64,000 nucleotides of DNA from Streptomyces poonensis (GCF_014650915.1 NZ_BMVW01000010.1:124001-188000); one strand, 5' to 3'. Shown: positions 26,416-35,492, counted from the stretch's first letter. Program-made: numbers and translations. The notes: generated by a model not told the origin, from the sequence alone.

Positions 26416-27405
26416 ATGCACACCGTAGCCGTACTGGCACTGGACAGGGTCATCCCCTTCGACCTCTCCGCCCCCATCGACGCCTTCAACTGGGCCCGGC
26501 TCCCGGACGGCCGCTCGCCCTACCGCGTGCGGGTGTGCTCGCCGGCCGGGCAGGCCGGGGAGGTGGGCGCGGGCCCGTTCACCGTGCGGGCGCCGTACGG
26601 TCTGGAGGCGCTGGCCGAGGCGGACACGATCATCCTGCCGGGCACCGAGGACCCGACGCTCCCGCTCCCGCCGGGCGTGGCCGAGGCCCTGCGCGAGGCG
26701 GCCGCGAACGGGACGCGCATCGCCTCCGTCTGCGTGGGCGCGTTCGTCTTCGCCGCGACCGGCCTGCTGAACGGGCACCGCGCGACCACCCACTGGATCG
26801 CCGCCGGGGACCTGGCGGCCATGTACCCGGAGGTGGAGGTGGACCCGAACGTCCTGTACGTCGACAACGGCCAGTTCCTCACCTCGGCGGGCGCCGCGGC
26901 GGCGATGGACATGTGCCTGCACATGATCCGCCTGGACTACGGTTCGGCGGTCGCGGCCCACACGGCCCGGATGTCCGTCATGCCGCTGGAACGGGAGGGC
27001 GGCCAGGCCCAGTTCATCGTCCACCCGCAGCCGCCCACCCCGGCCGGCACCACGATGGAACCGCTGCTGCGCTGGATGGAGGAGAACGCCGAACGGGACC
27101 TGACCCTGGACGACATCGCGGCCCACGCGGGCACGAGCAGCCGTACGCTCAACCGCCGTTTCCGCGAGCAGACGGGTACGACACCGCTCCAGTGGCTGCA
27201 CCTGGCCCGCGTCCGCCGCGCCCAGCACCTGCTGGAGAACACCGATAACCCGGTCGAACGCATCGCCCACCAGGCGGGCTTCGGCTCCCCGACGGCGTTC
27301 CGGGACCGGTTCAAGCGGGTGGTGGGGATCAGCCCGCAGGCGTACCGGCGGGCGTTCCGGACCAGGCGGCGCCCGCGCCCGGAGGCGCGCATGGCGGGGG
27401 CGTAG
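26416..27405 (+). CDS. GlxA-family transcriptional regulator (DJ-1/PfpI plus AraC HTH)
   Basis: A 329-residue regulator. Residues 1-180 are a DJ-1/PfpI-like amidotransferase fold (VAVLALDRVIPFDLSAPIDAF, nucleophile-elbow Cys in IASVCVGAFVF). Residues 215-315 are two AraC-type helix-turn-helix motifs (LTLDDIAAHAGTSSRTLNRR; VERIAHQAGFGSPTAFRDRF). Members often sense small molecules through the first domain. The target is unknown; the neighbouring DUF2269-like gene and the AraC genes downstream are candidates. Confidence 0.92.
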   Translation: MHTVAVLALDRVIPFDLSAPIDAFNWARLPDGRSPYRVRVCSPAGQAGEVGAGPFTVRAPYGLEALAEADTIILPGTEDPTLPLPPGVAEALREAAANGTRIASVCVGAFVFAATGLLNGHRATTHWIAAGDLAAMYPEVEVDPNVLYVDNGQFLTSAGAAAAMDMCLHMIRLDYGSAVAAHTARMSVMPLEREGGQAQFIVHPQPPTPAGTTMEPLLRWMEENAERDLTLDDIAAHAGTSSRTLNRRFREQTGTTPLQWLHLARVRRAQHLLENTDNPVERIAHQAGFGSPTAFRDRFKRVVGISPQAYRRAFRTRRRPRPEARMAGA

Positions 27406-27465
27406 GTCCGCAGGCCGCAGCTCGGCCGTTGCTTGCTCGCCTGCCCGGTTGCCCGTAGCGTCGCA

Positions 27466-27592
27466 GAGCAGCAGCCAGCAGCCAGCAGCCAGCAGCCAGC
27501 GGGCAGCAGCCAGCGGGCAGCAGTCAGCGGCCAGCGGGCAGCAGCCAGCGGGCAGCAGGCAGCGGCCAGCGGGCAGCAGGCAGTGGGTGGCC
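27466..27592. repeat. CAGCCAG-type degenerate repeat upstream of the AraC cluster
   Basis: About 125 bases made of short CAGCCAG, CAGCGGG and CAGCAGG units with 7 and 14-base periodicity, ending about 55 bases before the first AraC gene. Open frames through it are an effect of the composition. Confidence 0.85.
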
Positions 27593-27647
27593 GGCAGGAC
27601 GTCCTGCGCAGGATGCTCTTCGACGCGACGCGTGGAAGGGAGCGGTC

Positions 27648-28640
27648 GTGGTGGACGACGAACATCGCGGTGGAGTGTCGCGCAAGGTGCTCTCGACCTC
27701 GGACGCCGAGAAGGGCGAGCAGTTCCTGATCTCGTTGTACGGCATGCGGATACGGATGGGCCTGCCCGCCGGGCCGGGGACCGTCTTCCGTCACGAGCGG
27801 CGCACGGCGGACAGGTTGTGCATGGACTTCCATGCCCTCCCCATGAGAGTGACGTTCGCCGCGGAGCCGCTGGACCACCTGCTGGTCGCGGAGGCGACCG
27901 TCGGCCGCGTCCGTATCGACCACGCCGGCGACAGCGGCCGGTTCGCCGCGGGCGACGTGCTCGTGCCCGTCGCACCCGGCCTGCCCTACTCCACCGACTC
28001 GGACGGCTACAGCAACCGCGTCGCCGTACTGGACCTGGCTCTGCTGCGCGACGTGGCGGGCCTGGACCACGAGCACCGGGTGCCGCTGCGGCTGCTGCGG
28101 CCGTACAGACCGGCCGCGCCCGCGCACGCGCTCCTGTGGCGGGGTACCGCCGGCTACGCCTGGCGCCTGCTGGACCCGGAGGAACGGATGGCCACCGCGC
28201 TGATGTGGGACGCCGCGGCGCGCTTGCTGGCCGCCGTCGCCCTGACGGCGTTCCCCACCACGTACACGTCCCACGACCCGCTGCGGCGGGCACCCGGACA
28301 TGTCGGCGAGGCGACCGTGAGCCGGGCGGTCGACTTCATCGACGCCCACGCCGACCGGCCGCTCGGCCTGTCCGAGGTGGCGGCCGCGGTACGGACCGGT
28401 CCGCGGGCGCTGCTGGGCGCCTTCCGCCGCCGCCTGGGCACCACCCCGGCCGGCTACGTCCACCGGGTGCGTCTGGCCCGCGTCCACGCGGAGCTCCGCG
28501 CGGCCGATCCGGCCACCGGCGTCACCGTCGCCGAGATCGCCGCCCGCTGGGGCTTCCGCTGCGACACCCGCTTCACGATCGCCTACCGCAAGGCCTACGG
28601 ACGCCTTCCCCGCCAGACCCTGCACCAGGAGGTTCCCTGA
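27648..28640 (+). CDS. AraC-family regulator, first of three tandem paralogues
   Basis: A 330-residue protein: an N-terminal beta-rich AraC-binding-2-type ligand domain (GRVRIDHAGDSGRFAAGDVL), then AraC helix-turn-helix pair in residues 225-320 (LSEVAAAVRTGPRALLGAF, VAEIAARWGFRCDTRF). Starts GTG 27648 and GTG 27651 are both possible; AGGGAG lies nine bases upstream. It closely resembles the next gene in length, domain order and sequence, so the pair arose by tandem duplication. Confidence 0.88.
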   Translation: MVDDEHRGGVSRKVLSTSDAEKGEQFLISLYGMRIRMGLPAGPGTVFRHERRTADRLCMDFHALPMRVTFAAEPLDHLLVAEATVGRVRIDHAGDSGRFAAGDVLVPVAPGLPYSTDSDGYSNRVAVLDLALLRDVAGLDHEHRVPLRLLRPYRPAAPAHALLWRGTAGYAWRLLDPEERMATALMWDAAARLLAAVALTAFPTTYTSHDPLRRAPGHVGEATVSRAVDFIDAHADRPLGLSEVAAAVRTGPRALLGAFRRRLGTTPAGYVHRVRLARVHAELRAADPATGVTVAEIAARWGFRCDTRFTIAYRKAYGRLPRQTLHQEVP

Positions 28641-28753
28641 CACCTGGTCGGTTCCGCTTCCGGTTCTCCGTCAGGCGAGTAACGTCGGCGGCGGACCACC
28701 CGGGCCGCCGGGAAGCCCGGAGGGTTCGCCGCGGCGTGGAAGGCGAGGCGGTC

Positions 28754-29761
28754 GTGGTGAATGGCCCTCTACCCGATGACGTGCTGCGTACAGTGTTCTC
28801 CACCTCGGCAGCGGAGCAGTACGAGGAGATCATGTTCTCCCTGTACGGCACCCGGATCCGGATGCGCCTCCTCCCCGGATCCAGGGCCGGATCCAGGGCG
28901 GGCGCCGGGACGGCCCTGTACCACGAGCGGCGGCTGGCAGGCGAGTTGTGCATGGATCTCCATGCCATGCCTACGAGCGTGTCCTTCGACGTGCCGCCGC
29001 TGCCTTCTCTGCTGGTCTCCGACATCACGACCGGCCGCGTCCGCGTCGACCACGCCCACGGCAGCGGCCGTTTCAGCGCCGGCGACGTCTGGGTGCTGGC
29101 CCAGCCGGGCCTGCCCTACCTCTCCCAGGCGCACGGCGTCGCCGGGCGCGTCACCGTGCTGAGTCCGGCCCTGCTGCGGGACGTGGCGGGCCTGGACGAC
29201 GACCACCGGGCACCGCTGCGGCTGCTGCGGTCGTACGCGCCGGCCGCGCCCGCACGGGCCGCTCTCTGGCGGGCCACCAGCGACCACGCCTGGCACCTGC
29301 TGGACAAGGGCGCGGCGGTGTCCACCGTCCTGATGCGGGACGCGGCGGTACGTCTGCTGGCCGCCGTCGCCCTGGACGCCTTCCCCAGCACCTACACCTG
29401 TCACGACCCGCTGCGGCCGGGTCCCGGACATGCCGGCGACGCCACCGTGCGCCGGGCGGTCGACTTCATCCACGCCCACGCCGACCGGCCGCTGACGCTG
29501 TCCGAGACGGCGGCCGCGGTCCGGACGAGTTCCGGGCAGTTGCTCGCCGCCTTCCGCCGCCGCCTGGGCACCACTCCGGCCGGTTACGTCCGCCGGGTGC
29601 GCCTGGCCCGTGTCCACACGGACCTCCGTGCGGCGGATCCCGGAACCGGCGCCACCGTAGCCGGGATCGCCACCCGCTGGGGCTTTCGCTGCACCGACCG
29701 TTTCGAAACCGGATACCGCGTCGCCTTCGGACGATCGCCGTCCCGCACCCTGTACGACTGA
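28754..29761 (+). CDS. AraC-family regulator, second tandem paralogue
   Basis: A 335-residue paralogue of the preceding gene: the shared blocks include ERR.AGELCMDLHAMP, RVRVDHAHGSGRFSAGDVW, LLRDVAGLDDDHRAPLRLLR and the HTH region LSETAAAVRTSSGQLLAAF and VAGIATRWGFRCTDRF. It has a short Gly/Ser/Arg insertion (GSRAGSRAG) near residue 45 caused by a 15-base duplication. I start it at GTG 28754 (28757 also in frame). A 770-residue merged frame beginning at 27449 is not one protein: it crosses the first gene in another frame. Confidence 0.86.
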   Translation: MVNGPLPDDVLRTVFSTSAAEQYEEIMFSLYGTRIRMRLLPGSRAGSRAGAGTALYHERRLAGELCMDLHAMPTSVSFDVPPLPSLLVSDITTGRVRVDHAHGSGRFSAGDVWVLAQPGLPYLSQAHGVAGRVTVLSPALLRDVAGLDDDHRAPLRLLRSYAPAAPARAALWRATSDHAWHLLDKGAAVSTVLMRDAAVRLLAAVALDAFPSTYTCHDPLRPGPGHAGDATVRRAVDFIHAHADRPLTLSETAAAVRTSSGQLLAAFRRRLGTTPAGYVRRVRLARVHTDLRAADPGTGATVAGIATRWGFRCTDRFETGYRVAFGRSPSRTLYD

Positions 29762-29843
29762 GCCGCACCCTGTACGGCTGACCCGCAACCGGTCGGCCGA
29801 CCCGCACCACGCACGGCCGACCCGCGCCCTTGGAACCAGGACC

Positions 29844-30800
29844 ATGCCCGTCATCCTCGACAGCACCGACCCCGACGTGACCGGCGAGGCGGTGAGCAGG
29901 CTGTACGCCCGTGTCAGGGTCATCGACCGGGACGGGCGGCACCGGGTGAGGCTGACACAGGACAGCATCGGGCCCGTCACGCTGCACTGGTTCGACTACC
30001 ACTGCGATGTGGACTTCGTGATGGACCCCCTGACCGGCGTCGTCCTGCTCAGCGCGACCCGGGGCGCCCTGTCGCGGCTCAGGCTCGGCGGCTACGAGGG
30101 CCGCGTCGACGCGGGTCAGGTGGTCTGCTTTCCTCCCGGCCTGCCGTCCGCCGGACAGGTCGATCACTTGACGCACGACTGCGTCATCCTGCCCCCCGCT
30201 CTGCTCGACAAGGTGGCGGCCGCCGCCCCCGGACGCACCCCGCAGCCGATACGGCTGACCGGATGCCTTCCGGTGGCGCCGGCCGGCGGCCGCTTCCTGC
30301 GACAGACCATCGCCTACCTGCGCGACGCCGTCCACGCCGACCCGCGGCTGTACGAGGAGCCGCTGATCGCCTCCACCGCCTCCCAGCTCCTGGCCGCGAC
30401 CGTGCTGGCCGTCTTCCCCAGCACCGTGCTCACCGAGCCGACCATCGACGACCGCAACGACGCCCACCCGGCCACCCTGCGCCGCGCCCTGTCCTACATC
30501 GAGGACCACGCCGACGAGGACATCAGCGTCGCCGACATCGCCGCCGCCGCCCGCATCAGCGTCCGCACCGTGCAGTACGCCTTCCGTCGGCACCTGGACA
30601 CCACGCCCATGCGTCACCTGCGCCGGGTCCGCCTCGCCCAGGCCCACGGCGATCTCCTGGCCGCCGACCCCACCACCGGGGTCACGGTCACCGCCGTCGC
30701 CGGCCGCTGGGGTTTCTTCCACTCCGGCCAGTTCGCCGCCGCCTATCGCAGGGCCTACGGCTGTCCCCCGCACCGCACCCTGCGCCAGGAGAGCCCCTGA
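29844..30800 (+). CDS. AraC-family regulator, third tandem paralogue
   Basis: A 318-residue protein of the same architecture as the two upstream genes but more divergent. Its ligand domain reads HWFDYHCDVDFVMDPLTGVV, and the HTH pair is ISVADIAAAARISVRTVQYA and VTAVAGRWGFFHSGQFAAAY. No obvious enzyme gene sits beside the cluster, so the regulated target is not indicated. Short GCACCCTGTACGG and GACCCGCACC repeats occupy the gap before it. Confidence 0.85.
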   Translation: MPVILDSTDPDVTGEAVSRLYARVRVIDRDGRHRVRLTQDSIGPVTLHWFDYHCDVDFVMDPLTGVVLLSATRGALSRLRLGGYEGRVDAGQVVCFPPGLPSAGQVDHLTHDCVILPPALLDKVAAAAPGRTPQPIRLTGCLPVAPAGGRFLRQTIAYLRDAVHADPRLYEEPLIASTASQLLAATVLAVFPSTVLTEPTIDDRNDAHPATLRRALSYIEDHADEDISVADIAAAARISVRTVQYAFRRHLDTTPMRHLRRVRLAQAHGDLLAADPTTGVTVTAVAGRWGFFHSGQFAAAYRRAYGCPPHRTLRQESP

Positions 30801-30843
30801 CGTCCTGCCGCGGTCCGCGGCGGGCGCCCCGAGCCCGGCCGGC

Positions 30844-31146
30844 CTACGCCCGCCGGTCGGCCACCGCCCACGACGCCAGCGCCACGGCACCGGCGACCCC
30901 GAACACGGCGGGCCAGGCGCCCACCTTCTTGGCCAGCGGGTGCGACCCGGCGAAGGCGGCGACGTACGCGGCGCCCAGCGCCCCGGCGGCCCGGTTCCCC
31001 GCCGCGCGCCGCCACTGCTGGGCGGCCGTGGCCCCGGCGACGGCCAGTACGGCCCCGCCGAGCTGGCGCTTCCTGGTCCAGCGGGCCACGCCGTACCCCC
31101 CGATGAGCCCGCTCGCCGCCACCGCCGCCGACGGAACCTTCGCCAT
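30844..31146 (-). CDS. Small membrane protein, hypothetical
   Basis: A 100-residue protein with four short hydrophobic segments (AAVAASGLIGGYGVARW, LGGAVLAVAGATAAQQW, GALGAAYVAAFAGSHPLAKK, GAWPAVFGVAGAVALASWAVA). I chose ATG 31146 because AGGAGG precedes it; a longer frame from 31266 overlaps the divergent hsp promoter. No family is recognised. Confidence 0.6.
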   Translation of the reverse strand: MAKVPSAAVAASGLIGGYGVARWTRKRQLGGAVLAVAGATAAQQWRRAAGNRAAGALGAAYVAAFAGSHPLAKKVGAWPAVFGVAGAVALASWAVADRRA

Positions 31147-31259
31147 CGCTGCCTCCTGAACTTCTGTTCTGTCCGGTTCTGCACTGCCGAGACTAACGAG
31201 GCCCTCCGGACTCCCAGCCCTCCGGGCCGCCCTCCGGCCGGTCAGACTTGAGCCGAAGC

Positions 31260-31288
31260 TTGTCAATTTTCTACCTCGGAGCTATATA
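31260..31288 (+). promoter_or_regulatory. HrdB-type promoter for hsp20
   Basis: -35 TTGTCA (31260-31265), a 17-base spacer and -10 TATATA (31283-31288), about 50 bases upstream of the hsp20 start. The fit to the vegetative sigma consensus is close for an actinobacterium. No RheA-type or HspR-type inverted repeat is evident. Confidence 0.75.
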
Positions 31289-31341
31289 AGAACCCATAAG
31301 GGCATCGCGCACGCACCCGACCCGGAAGGAGATGACCTGTG

Positions 31342-31761
31342 ATGCTCATGCGAACCGACCCGTTCCGCGAATTCGACCGCCTGGCGCAGCAGGTCTTCGG
31401 TACCGCCCGCCCGGCCGCCATGCAGATGGACGCCTACCGGTCCGGCGACGACTTCATCATCCACTTCGACCTCCCCGGCATCGACCCGGAGACGATCGAC
31501 CTGGACATCGAGCGCAACGTCCTGAACGTCCGCGCCGAACGCCGCAGCCCGGCTCCCGAGAACGCCGAGATGATCGTGGCTGAACGTCCGACCGGCACCT
31601 TCACCCGCCAGCTCTTCCTCGGCGACACCCTCGACACCGAGCACGTCGACGCCTCGTACGACGCCGGCGTCCTCACGCTGCGCATCCCGGTCGCCGAGCA
31701 GGCCAAGCCGCGCCGCATCCAGATCGCCGGCGGCAGCGGCCCCAAGCGGCTCGACCGCTGA
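31342..31761 (+). CDS. Hsp20/alpha-crystallin small heat shock protein
   Basis: A 139-residue holdase. The alpha-crystallin domain runs from MQMDAYRSGDDFIIHFDLPG to the conserved ASYDAGVLTLRIPVAE, with the I-P-V-type C-terminal anchor region IPVAEQAKPRRIQIAG. Start ATG 31342 is favoured by AGGAGATG ten bases upstream; GTG 31339 and ATG 31348 are alternatives. The strong promoter at 31260-31288 lies directly upstream. Confidence 0.92.
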   Translation: MLMRTDPFREFDRLAQQVFGTARPAAMQMDAYRSGDDFIIHFDLPGIDPETIDLDIERNVLNVRAERRSPAPENAEMIVAERPTGTFTRQLFLGDTLDTEHVDASYDAGVLTLRIPVAEQAKPRRIQIAGGSGPKRLDR

Positions 31762-32105
31762 CCCGGCTGGACCGCTGACCCGGCTGCCTGCCAGGCGGCT
31801 GCCGGCCACCGGCCCGCCGGTCATCGGCCCGCCGACCACCGGCCCGTCGGCCATCAGCTGTCGATCACCCGAGCGCGCCGCGCCCTCGCGAGCGCGTACG
31901 CCCCGCCGTCCTCGGGCGCGTACGCCGACCGGGGGCGCGGGCGTGTGACCCAGATCACTGGCATACGTACCCCAGGCCACAGGAACACGCATGTGGACGC
32001 CGGTCCGGACACCGGCGGACCCGGGTGCCCCGGATGCGCGGTACCCGGACACGCGGTACCCGGACGCCCCGGGGAACCGGACCGGAACCGGAGGAGCCCC
32101 CGACG
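31762..32105. other. 344-base intergenic region with short repeats
   Basis: The first third holds GACCCGGCTG and CCGGCCCGCCGG-type repeats. Near the middle a Crp-like palindrome occurs (31944-31959). The last third holds GCGGTACCCGGACAC-type repeats ahead of the DUF2267 gene. I see no coding frame with family support. Confidence 0.5.
31944..31959. promoter_or_regulatory. Crp-like palindrome upstream of the DUF2267 gene
   Basis: TGTGACCCAGATCACT matches the cAMP-receptor-protein core TGTGA-N6-TCACA with one mismatch at the last base, 147 bases upstream of the DUF2267 start. Actinobacterial Crp uses GTG-N6-GNCAC sites, which also fits (GTGACCCAGATCAC). No expression evidence; treat as a candidate. 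Confidence 0.45.
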
Positions 32106-32672
32106 ATGACTGCCCTGCCCGTCATGACCGCCACCAGAGCGCAGAACGCGAAGACCACCCGGAGCACCGAGAACACCATGACCGCCGCCGCACCGAGCGC
32201 CCTCGACGCCCCCGTACTCCCCCCGGTACCGACGACCTCCCTCGCACCGGCCGCCCCCGCCACGACCACCCGGCCGACCTGGGACCGGCTCGTCGAGGCG
32301 GTACGCGACTCGGGTCAGTACGCGACCGACGAGAAGGCGGCCCACGTCACCCGCATCGTCCTGGCCGCGCTGGGCGGCCACGTCGTCGGTGACGAGCGCG
32401 TCGAGCTGGCCCAGCGGCTGCCCGAGGAAGCGGCGCGGCTGATCGCGTCCCAGATCCCGGTGAACCGGCCGCTGACCGCGGCCCAGTTCGTGGACAGGGT
32501 CGCGACCCGCATCGAGGGCGCCACCCCGGCCACGGCCCGCTGGGACGTCAGCTCCGTCCTGAGCGCCCTGCCGCACTTCGTGGACGACACCCTGATCGAC
32601 CGCGTACTGGCCGAACTGCCCTCCGGCTACGCCCTGCTGTTCGGCCGCCCGCAGCTGATCCAGGCGTCCTGA
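32106..32672 (+). CDS. DUF2267 domain protein
   Basis: A 188-residue protein. About 60 residues of Ala/Pro/Thr-rich linker precede the DUF2267 helical domain (TWDRLVEAVRDSGQYATDEKAAHVTRIVLA, GHVVGDERVELAQRLPEEA, AQFVDRVATRIEGA). Function unknown. ATG 32106 follows GGAGGAG. Next to hsp20, a stress role is possible but only suggested by position. Confidence 0.85.
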   Translation: MTALPVMTATRAQNAKTTRSTENTMTAAAPSALDAPVLPPVPTTSLAPAAPATTTRPTWDRLVEAVRDSGQYATDEKAAHVTRIVLAALGGHVVGDERVELAQRLPEEAARLIASQIPVNRPLTAAQFVDRVATRIEGATPATARWDVSSVLSALPHFVDDTLIDRVLAELPSGYALLFGRPQLIQAS

Positions 32673-32874
32673 CCTCTTCCTGCGGTACCTCTTCCTGCGG
32701 CTCCTCTCCCTCCCGCTCCTCTCCCTCCCGCTCCTCTCCTTGCCGCGGGCGGGCGGGCGTCGGCGACCGTCACGACGTACCCGACGCCCCGCCCGCGCCC
32801 GTATATTCCAAGGCCGGTACGGCGGCTGATCCGCGGCCGATACCGCGACGGAACCCGCGGGAGAGGACCAGGAC

Positions 32875-33735
32875 GTGACCATCCCCACCACCGGCCACCT
32901 CACCACCCCGGACGGCACCGACCTGGCGTACCGCGACCACCGCCCACCCCCCGGACAGCAGGCCGAGCCCCGCCCGCTCCTCCTCCTGCACGGCCTGGCG
33001 GGCCACATGGGCGAGTGGGACGACGTCACGCCGCTCCTCCTGGCGGACGGCCACCGCGTGGTGACGTACGACGCCCGGGGCCATGGAGCGAGTACGCGCA
33101 GACCGGCGGACATGACCCGCGCGGCAGCCGTACGGGACGCCCTGACGGTCATCGGCGAACTGGGCCTGGCCCCGGTGATCCTCGTGGGCCAGTCCCTGGG
33201 CGGTCACACGGCTCTGCTCACCGCAGCCGCCCACCCGGACGCGGTCGAGGCCCTGATCCTGATCGAGGCGGGCCCGGGCGGCCCGAACCCGGAGCTCCCC
33301 GCCGAGATCGCGGGCTGGCTGGACTCCTGGCCGGCCTCCTTCGCGTCCCCGTCGGCGGCGGCGGACTTCTTCGGCCACGAGGCATGGTCGAGGAACCTGG
33401 AGGAGCATGCCGACGGCTGGCACGTACGAGCGGACCGCGCGACGACGCTCGCGGCGGTGGCGGAACTGGCCACGCACTCCTACTGGGACCACTGGGACGA
33501 GATCACCTGCCCGGCTCTGCTGGTCCGCGGCTCGAAGGGCACGGTCCCGGAGGCGGAGGCCGCGGAGATGCGCGACCGCCGCCCGTCGGTCCATGTCACG
33601 ACGATCGACGAGGCGGGACACGACGTACACCTGGACCGCCCCCAGGCCCTGCACGCGGCGATGCACGCCTTCCACGCCGCACACGTCACCCGCGTCACCC
33701 ACGTCACCCCGCGTGTCACCCATGGACGTGGCTGA
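32875..33735 (+). CDS. Alpha/beta hydrolase
   Basis: A 286-residue alpha/beta-hydrolase. The oxyanion-hole HG is at 39-40 (LLLLHGLAGH), the nucleophile Ser107 in VGQSLGGH, the acid near SKGTVPE and the catalytic His in DEAGHDVHLDRP. The C-terminus has a His/Val/Thr repeat (AAHVTRVTHVTPRVTHGRG) from short GTCACC repeats. Likely an ester or haloperoxidase-like hydrolase; substrate unknown. GTG 32875 has GGGAGAGGA upstream. Confidence 0.88.
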   Translation: MTIPTTGHLTTPDGTDLAYRDHRPPPGQQAEPRPLLLLHGLAGHMGEWDDVTPLLLADGHRVVTYDARGHGASTRRPADMTRAAAVRDALTVIGELGLAPVILVGQSLGGHTALLTAAAHPDAVEALILIEAGPGGPNPELPAEIAGWLDSWPASFASPSAAADFFGHEAWSRNLEEHADGWHVRADRATTLAAVAELATHSYWDHWDEITCPALLVRGSKGTVPEAEAAEMRDRRPSVHVTTIDEAGHDVHLDRPQALHAAMHAFHAAHVTRVTHVTPRVTHGRG

Positions 33736-33870
33736 AACGTTCCCACAGTCCCTTACGGGTGACACGGTCACTCACGAGGCGTAATCGGGTGTGGCGCTTG
33801 GGTAGCCGATGGCCGTCTCCACCACCCGGCGGGTCAACTCCCCGCCGTCCGGCCCCAGAAGGGAATGCCC

Positions 33871-34068
33871 ATGCGTCGCATCACGGCCGTCGTCCTCGGC
33901 ACCGTCACGCTCCTCGCAGCCACGACGACCACCGCTTCAGCAGTACCCGACCCCGTCGCCGCCGTGGAATGCCTCACCCAGAGCGCCGGCGACCTGACCA
34001 CCGTCGTCGACCCGTCCGCGCCCGGAGTGCCCGCTGAGGTGCCGGGCGTGAGCTGCCTGGCTCCCTGA
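33871..34068 (+). CDS. Small secreted protein
   Basis: Starting at ATG 33871 (AAGGGA at a good distance) gives 65 residues: signal peptide MRRITAVVLGTVTLLAATTTTASA then a 40-residue mature part rich in Val, Pro and two Cys, suited to one disulfide (VECLTQ...VSCLAP). Function unknown. A strong hairpin follows. Confidence 0.65.
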   Translation: MRRITAVVLGTVTLLAATTTTASAVPDPVAAVECLTQSAGDLTTVVDPSAPGVPAEVPGVSCLAP

Positions 34069-34098
34069 GCAGCCTCAGTCCGCTGAGCCCGACCGGCC

Positions 34099-34124
34099 GG
34101 CCCGGGGTGTAAACGCCCCGGGCC
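34099..34124 (+). terminator. Hairpin terminator after the small secreted protein
   Basis: GGCCCGGGG and CCCCGGGCC pair perfectly around an eight-base loop, 30 bases after the stop. Confidence 0.78.
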
Positions 34125-34238
34125 GCCGCGCGTCAAGGCTCTGTGAGGCTGCGGCCGGTCCCTCTCCTCCCGGACCAGAGCGACGGCGACCCCGCAGCCG
34201 TCACGCAACCTTCCTCCGATCCCGCTTGTCATACGGGC

Positions 34239-35057
34239 GTGACGACAAGACCTTCGCTGCCTTCCCTCGTACTGCGCGGCAGCGGTGCCACCGCCCGCTT
34301 CGAGGACGGCTCGGACCACGTGCGGTGGGAAACGGCAGCGAGCATGTCGCGGATCCCGCTGGAGGCCATCGAGGAGGTCCGTGGCTCCGGCCGGACCATC
34401 GAGCTGGTGCTGACGACGGCGGATGCCGATCGCCTCCCGGCCGTCTACGCGGTCCATGACGTCAGCGCCGCCGCGGTGGCCGCGTTCACTGCCGCCGTAC
34501 GTGCCCGACTGCCCGAACGGGCGCCCGACGAGCCGCGGGCCGAGGGCGAGGGCCTGATCACGACCGTCCCCGCGCGAACGGACCGGGGACCCTCGCGGCG
34601 TACGGTCCTCATCGTCGCCGTGATCGCCGTCGTCGCCGCCATGGATGTGACAGTGGGAGTGCGCAGGGAGTGGGAGTTCGTGGCTCTGCTGCTGCTCGTC
34701 CACATCGTCACGGCCGCCGGACTGGTCATGGTGATCGCGACCGGACAGGGCCTGTACTACGGCCGGCGCCTCCCGAAGCACGGCATCACGGTGATGGCCG
34801 AACTCGATCACCACACCCACAACACGAAGGTGTACCGCTACACCGACCTCGACGGCGTGACCCACTTCTACCGGGACCCGCTCGGCGGTCAGCGGCTGGA
34901 GCTCAGCTACGACCCTCGCCGCCCCGGCCGCGCCGCGACCCGTATACCTGTCTTCCTCCAGTGCATGATGGCTCTGGTCACGGTCCTCGGAGTGTGCTTC
35001 GCGGGCGGCGGACTCGGGTTTACGCTCTACCAGTTCGGTGTCGCGCTGACGGGCTGA
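34239..35057 (+). CDS. DUF3592-like membrane protein
   Basis: A 272-residue protein from GTG 34239: an N-terminal PH-like segment (VLRGSGATARFEDGSDHVRW), three membrane helices, and between the second and third a beta-rich DUF3592-type domain (ITVMAELDHHTHNTKVYRYT, THFYRDPLGGQRLELSYDP). An upstream ATG at 34143 adds 32 residues overlapping the post-terminator region and is less likely. Function unknown; the following DUF6281 lipoprotein may be co-transcribed (30-base gap). Confidence 0.72.
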   Translation: MTTRPSLPSLVLRGSGATARFEDGSDHVRWETAASMSRIPLEAIEEVRGSGRTIELVLTTADADRLPAVYAVHDVSAAAVAAFTAAVRARLPERAPDEPRAEGEGLITTVPARTDRGPSRRTVLIVAVIAVVAAMDVTVGVRREWEFVALLLLVHIVTAAGLVMVIATGQGLYYGRRLPKHGITVMAELDHHTHNTKVYRYTDLDGVTHFYRDPLGGQRLELSYDPRRPGRAATRIPVFLQCMMALVTVLGVCFAGGGLGFTLYQFGVALTG

Positions 35058-35087
35058 CGGGCTGACTGGAGAGAAAGAGACGTATCG

Positions 35088-35492
35088 ATGAGAGCCGTAC
35101 TCCCGGTCGGCCGGACCGCGTTCGCGAGGGCGCTGGTGGCGACGGCCACCCTCACGGTCTCCGTCGCCTGCGTGCCGTCACTCGGCGGCGAGACCGAATC
35201 GATCTGTGCGTGGATGGTCGAGTACAAGGACCGTATGTACTCCGACGTGGGCGACGTCGACGTCACGCGCGGCAAGGAACTCGGCGAGGCCACCTTCCCG
35301 CCGTGCGACGACACACCCGACGACGGTGACGAGGGAGAAGCGGAGGAGCCGACGACCGCCTATGCGATCGAGGGACTGGACCCCGGCATCGCCATCGCGG
35401 TGGAGGACGCCCCCAGGGATGTCATCTTCGTCGCTGTCGACGCCGACGGTGAGCTACCTCCCGGGGTCAGAGACCTGATCGACCGACCTTGA
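35088..35492 (+). CDS. DUF6281-like lipoprotein
   Basis: A 134-residue protein with signal peptide ending in a lipobox-like VSVAC, followed by SICAWMVEYKDRMYSDVGDV and FPPCDD, the two-Cys pattern of the DUF6281 family as I recall it. The acidic linker DDTPDDGDEGEAEEP follows. GAGAGAAAGAG precedes ATG 35088. Confidence 0.68.
   Translation: MRAVLPVGRTAFARALVATATLTVSVACVPSLGGETESICAWMVEYKDRMYSDVGDVDVTRGKELGEATFPPCDDTPDDGDEGEAEEPTTAYAIEGLDPGIAIAVEDAPRDVIFVAVDADGELPPGVRDLIDRP

Noticed and set aside
27449..29761. A 770-residue apparent fusion of two AraC regulators
   Set aside because: The upstream half reads the first AraC gene in the wrong frame and continues through repeats; the second gene begins at GTG 28754.
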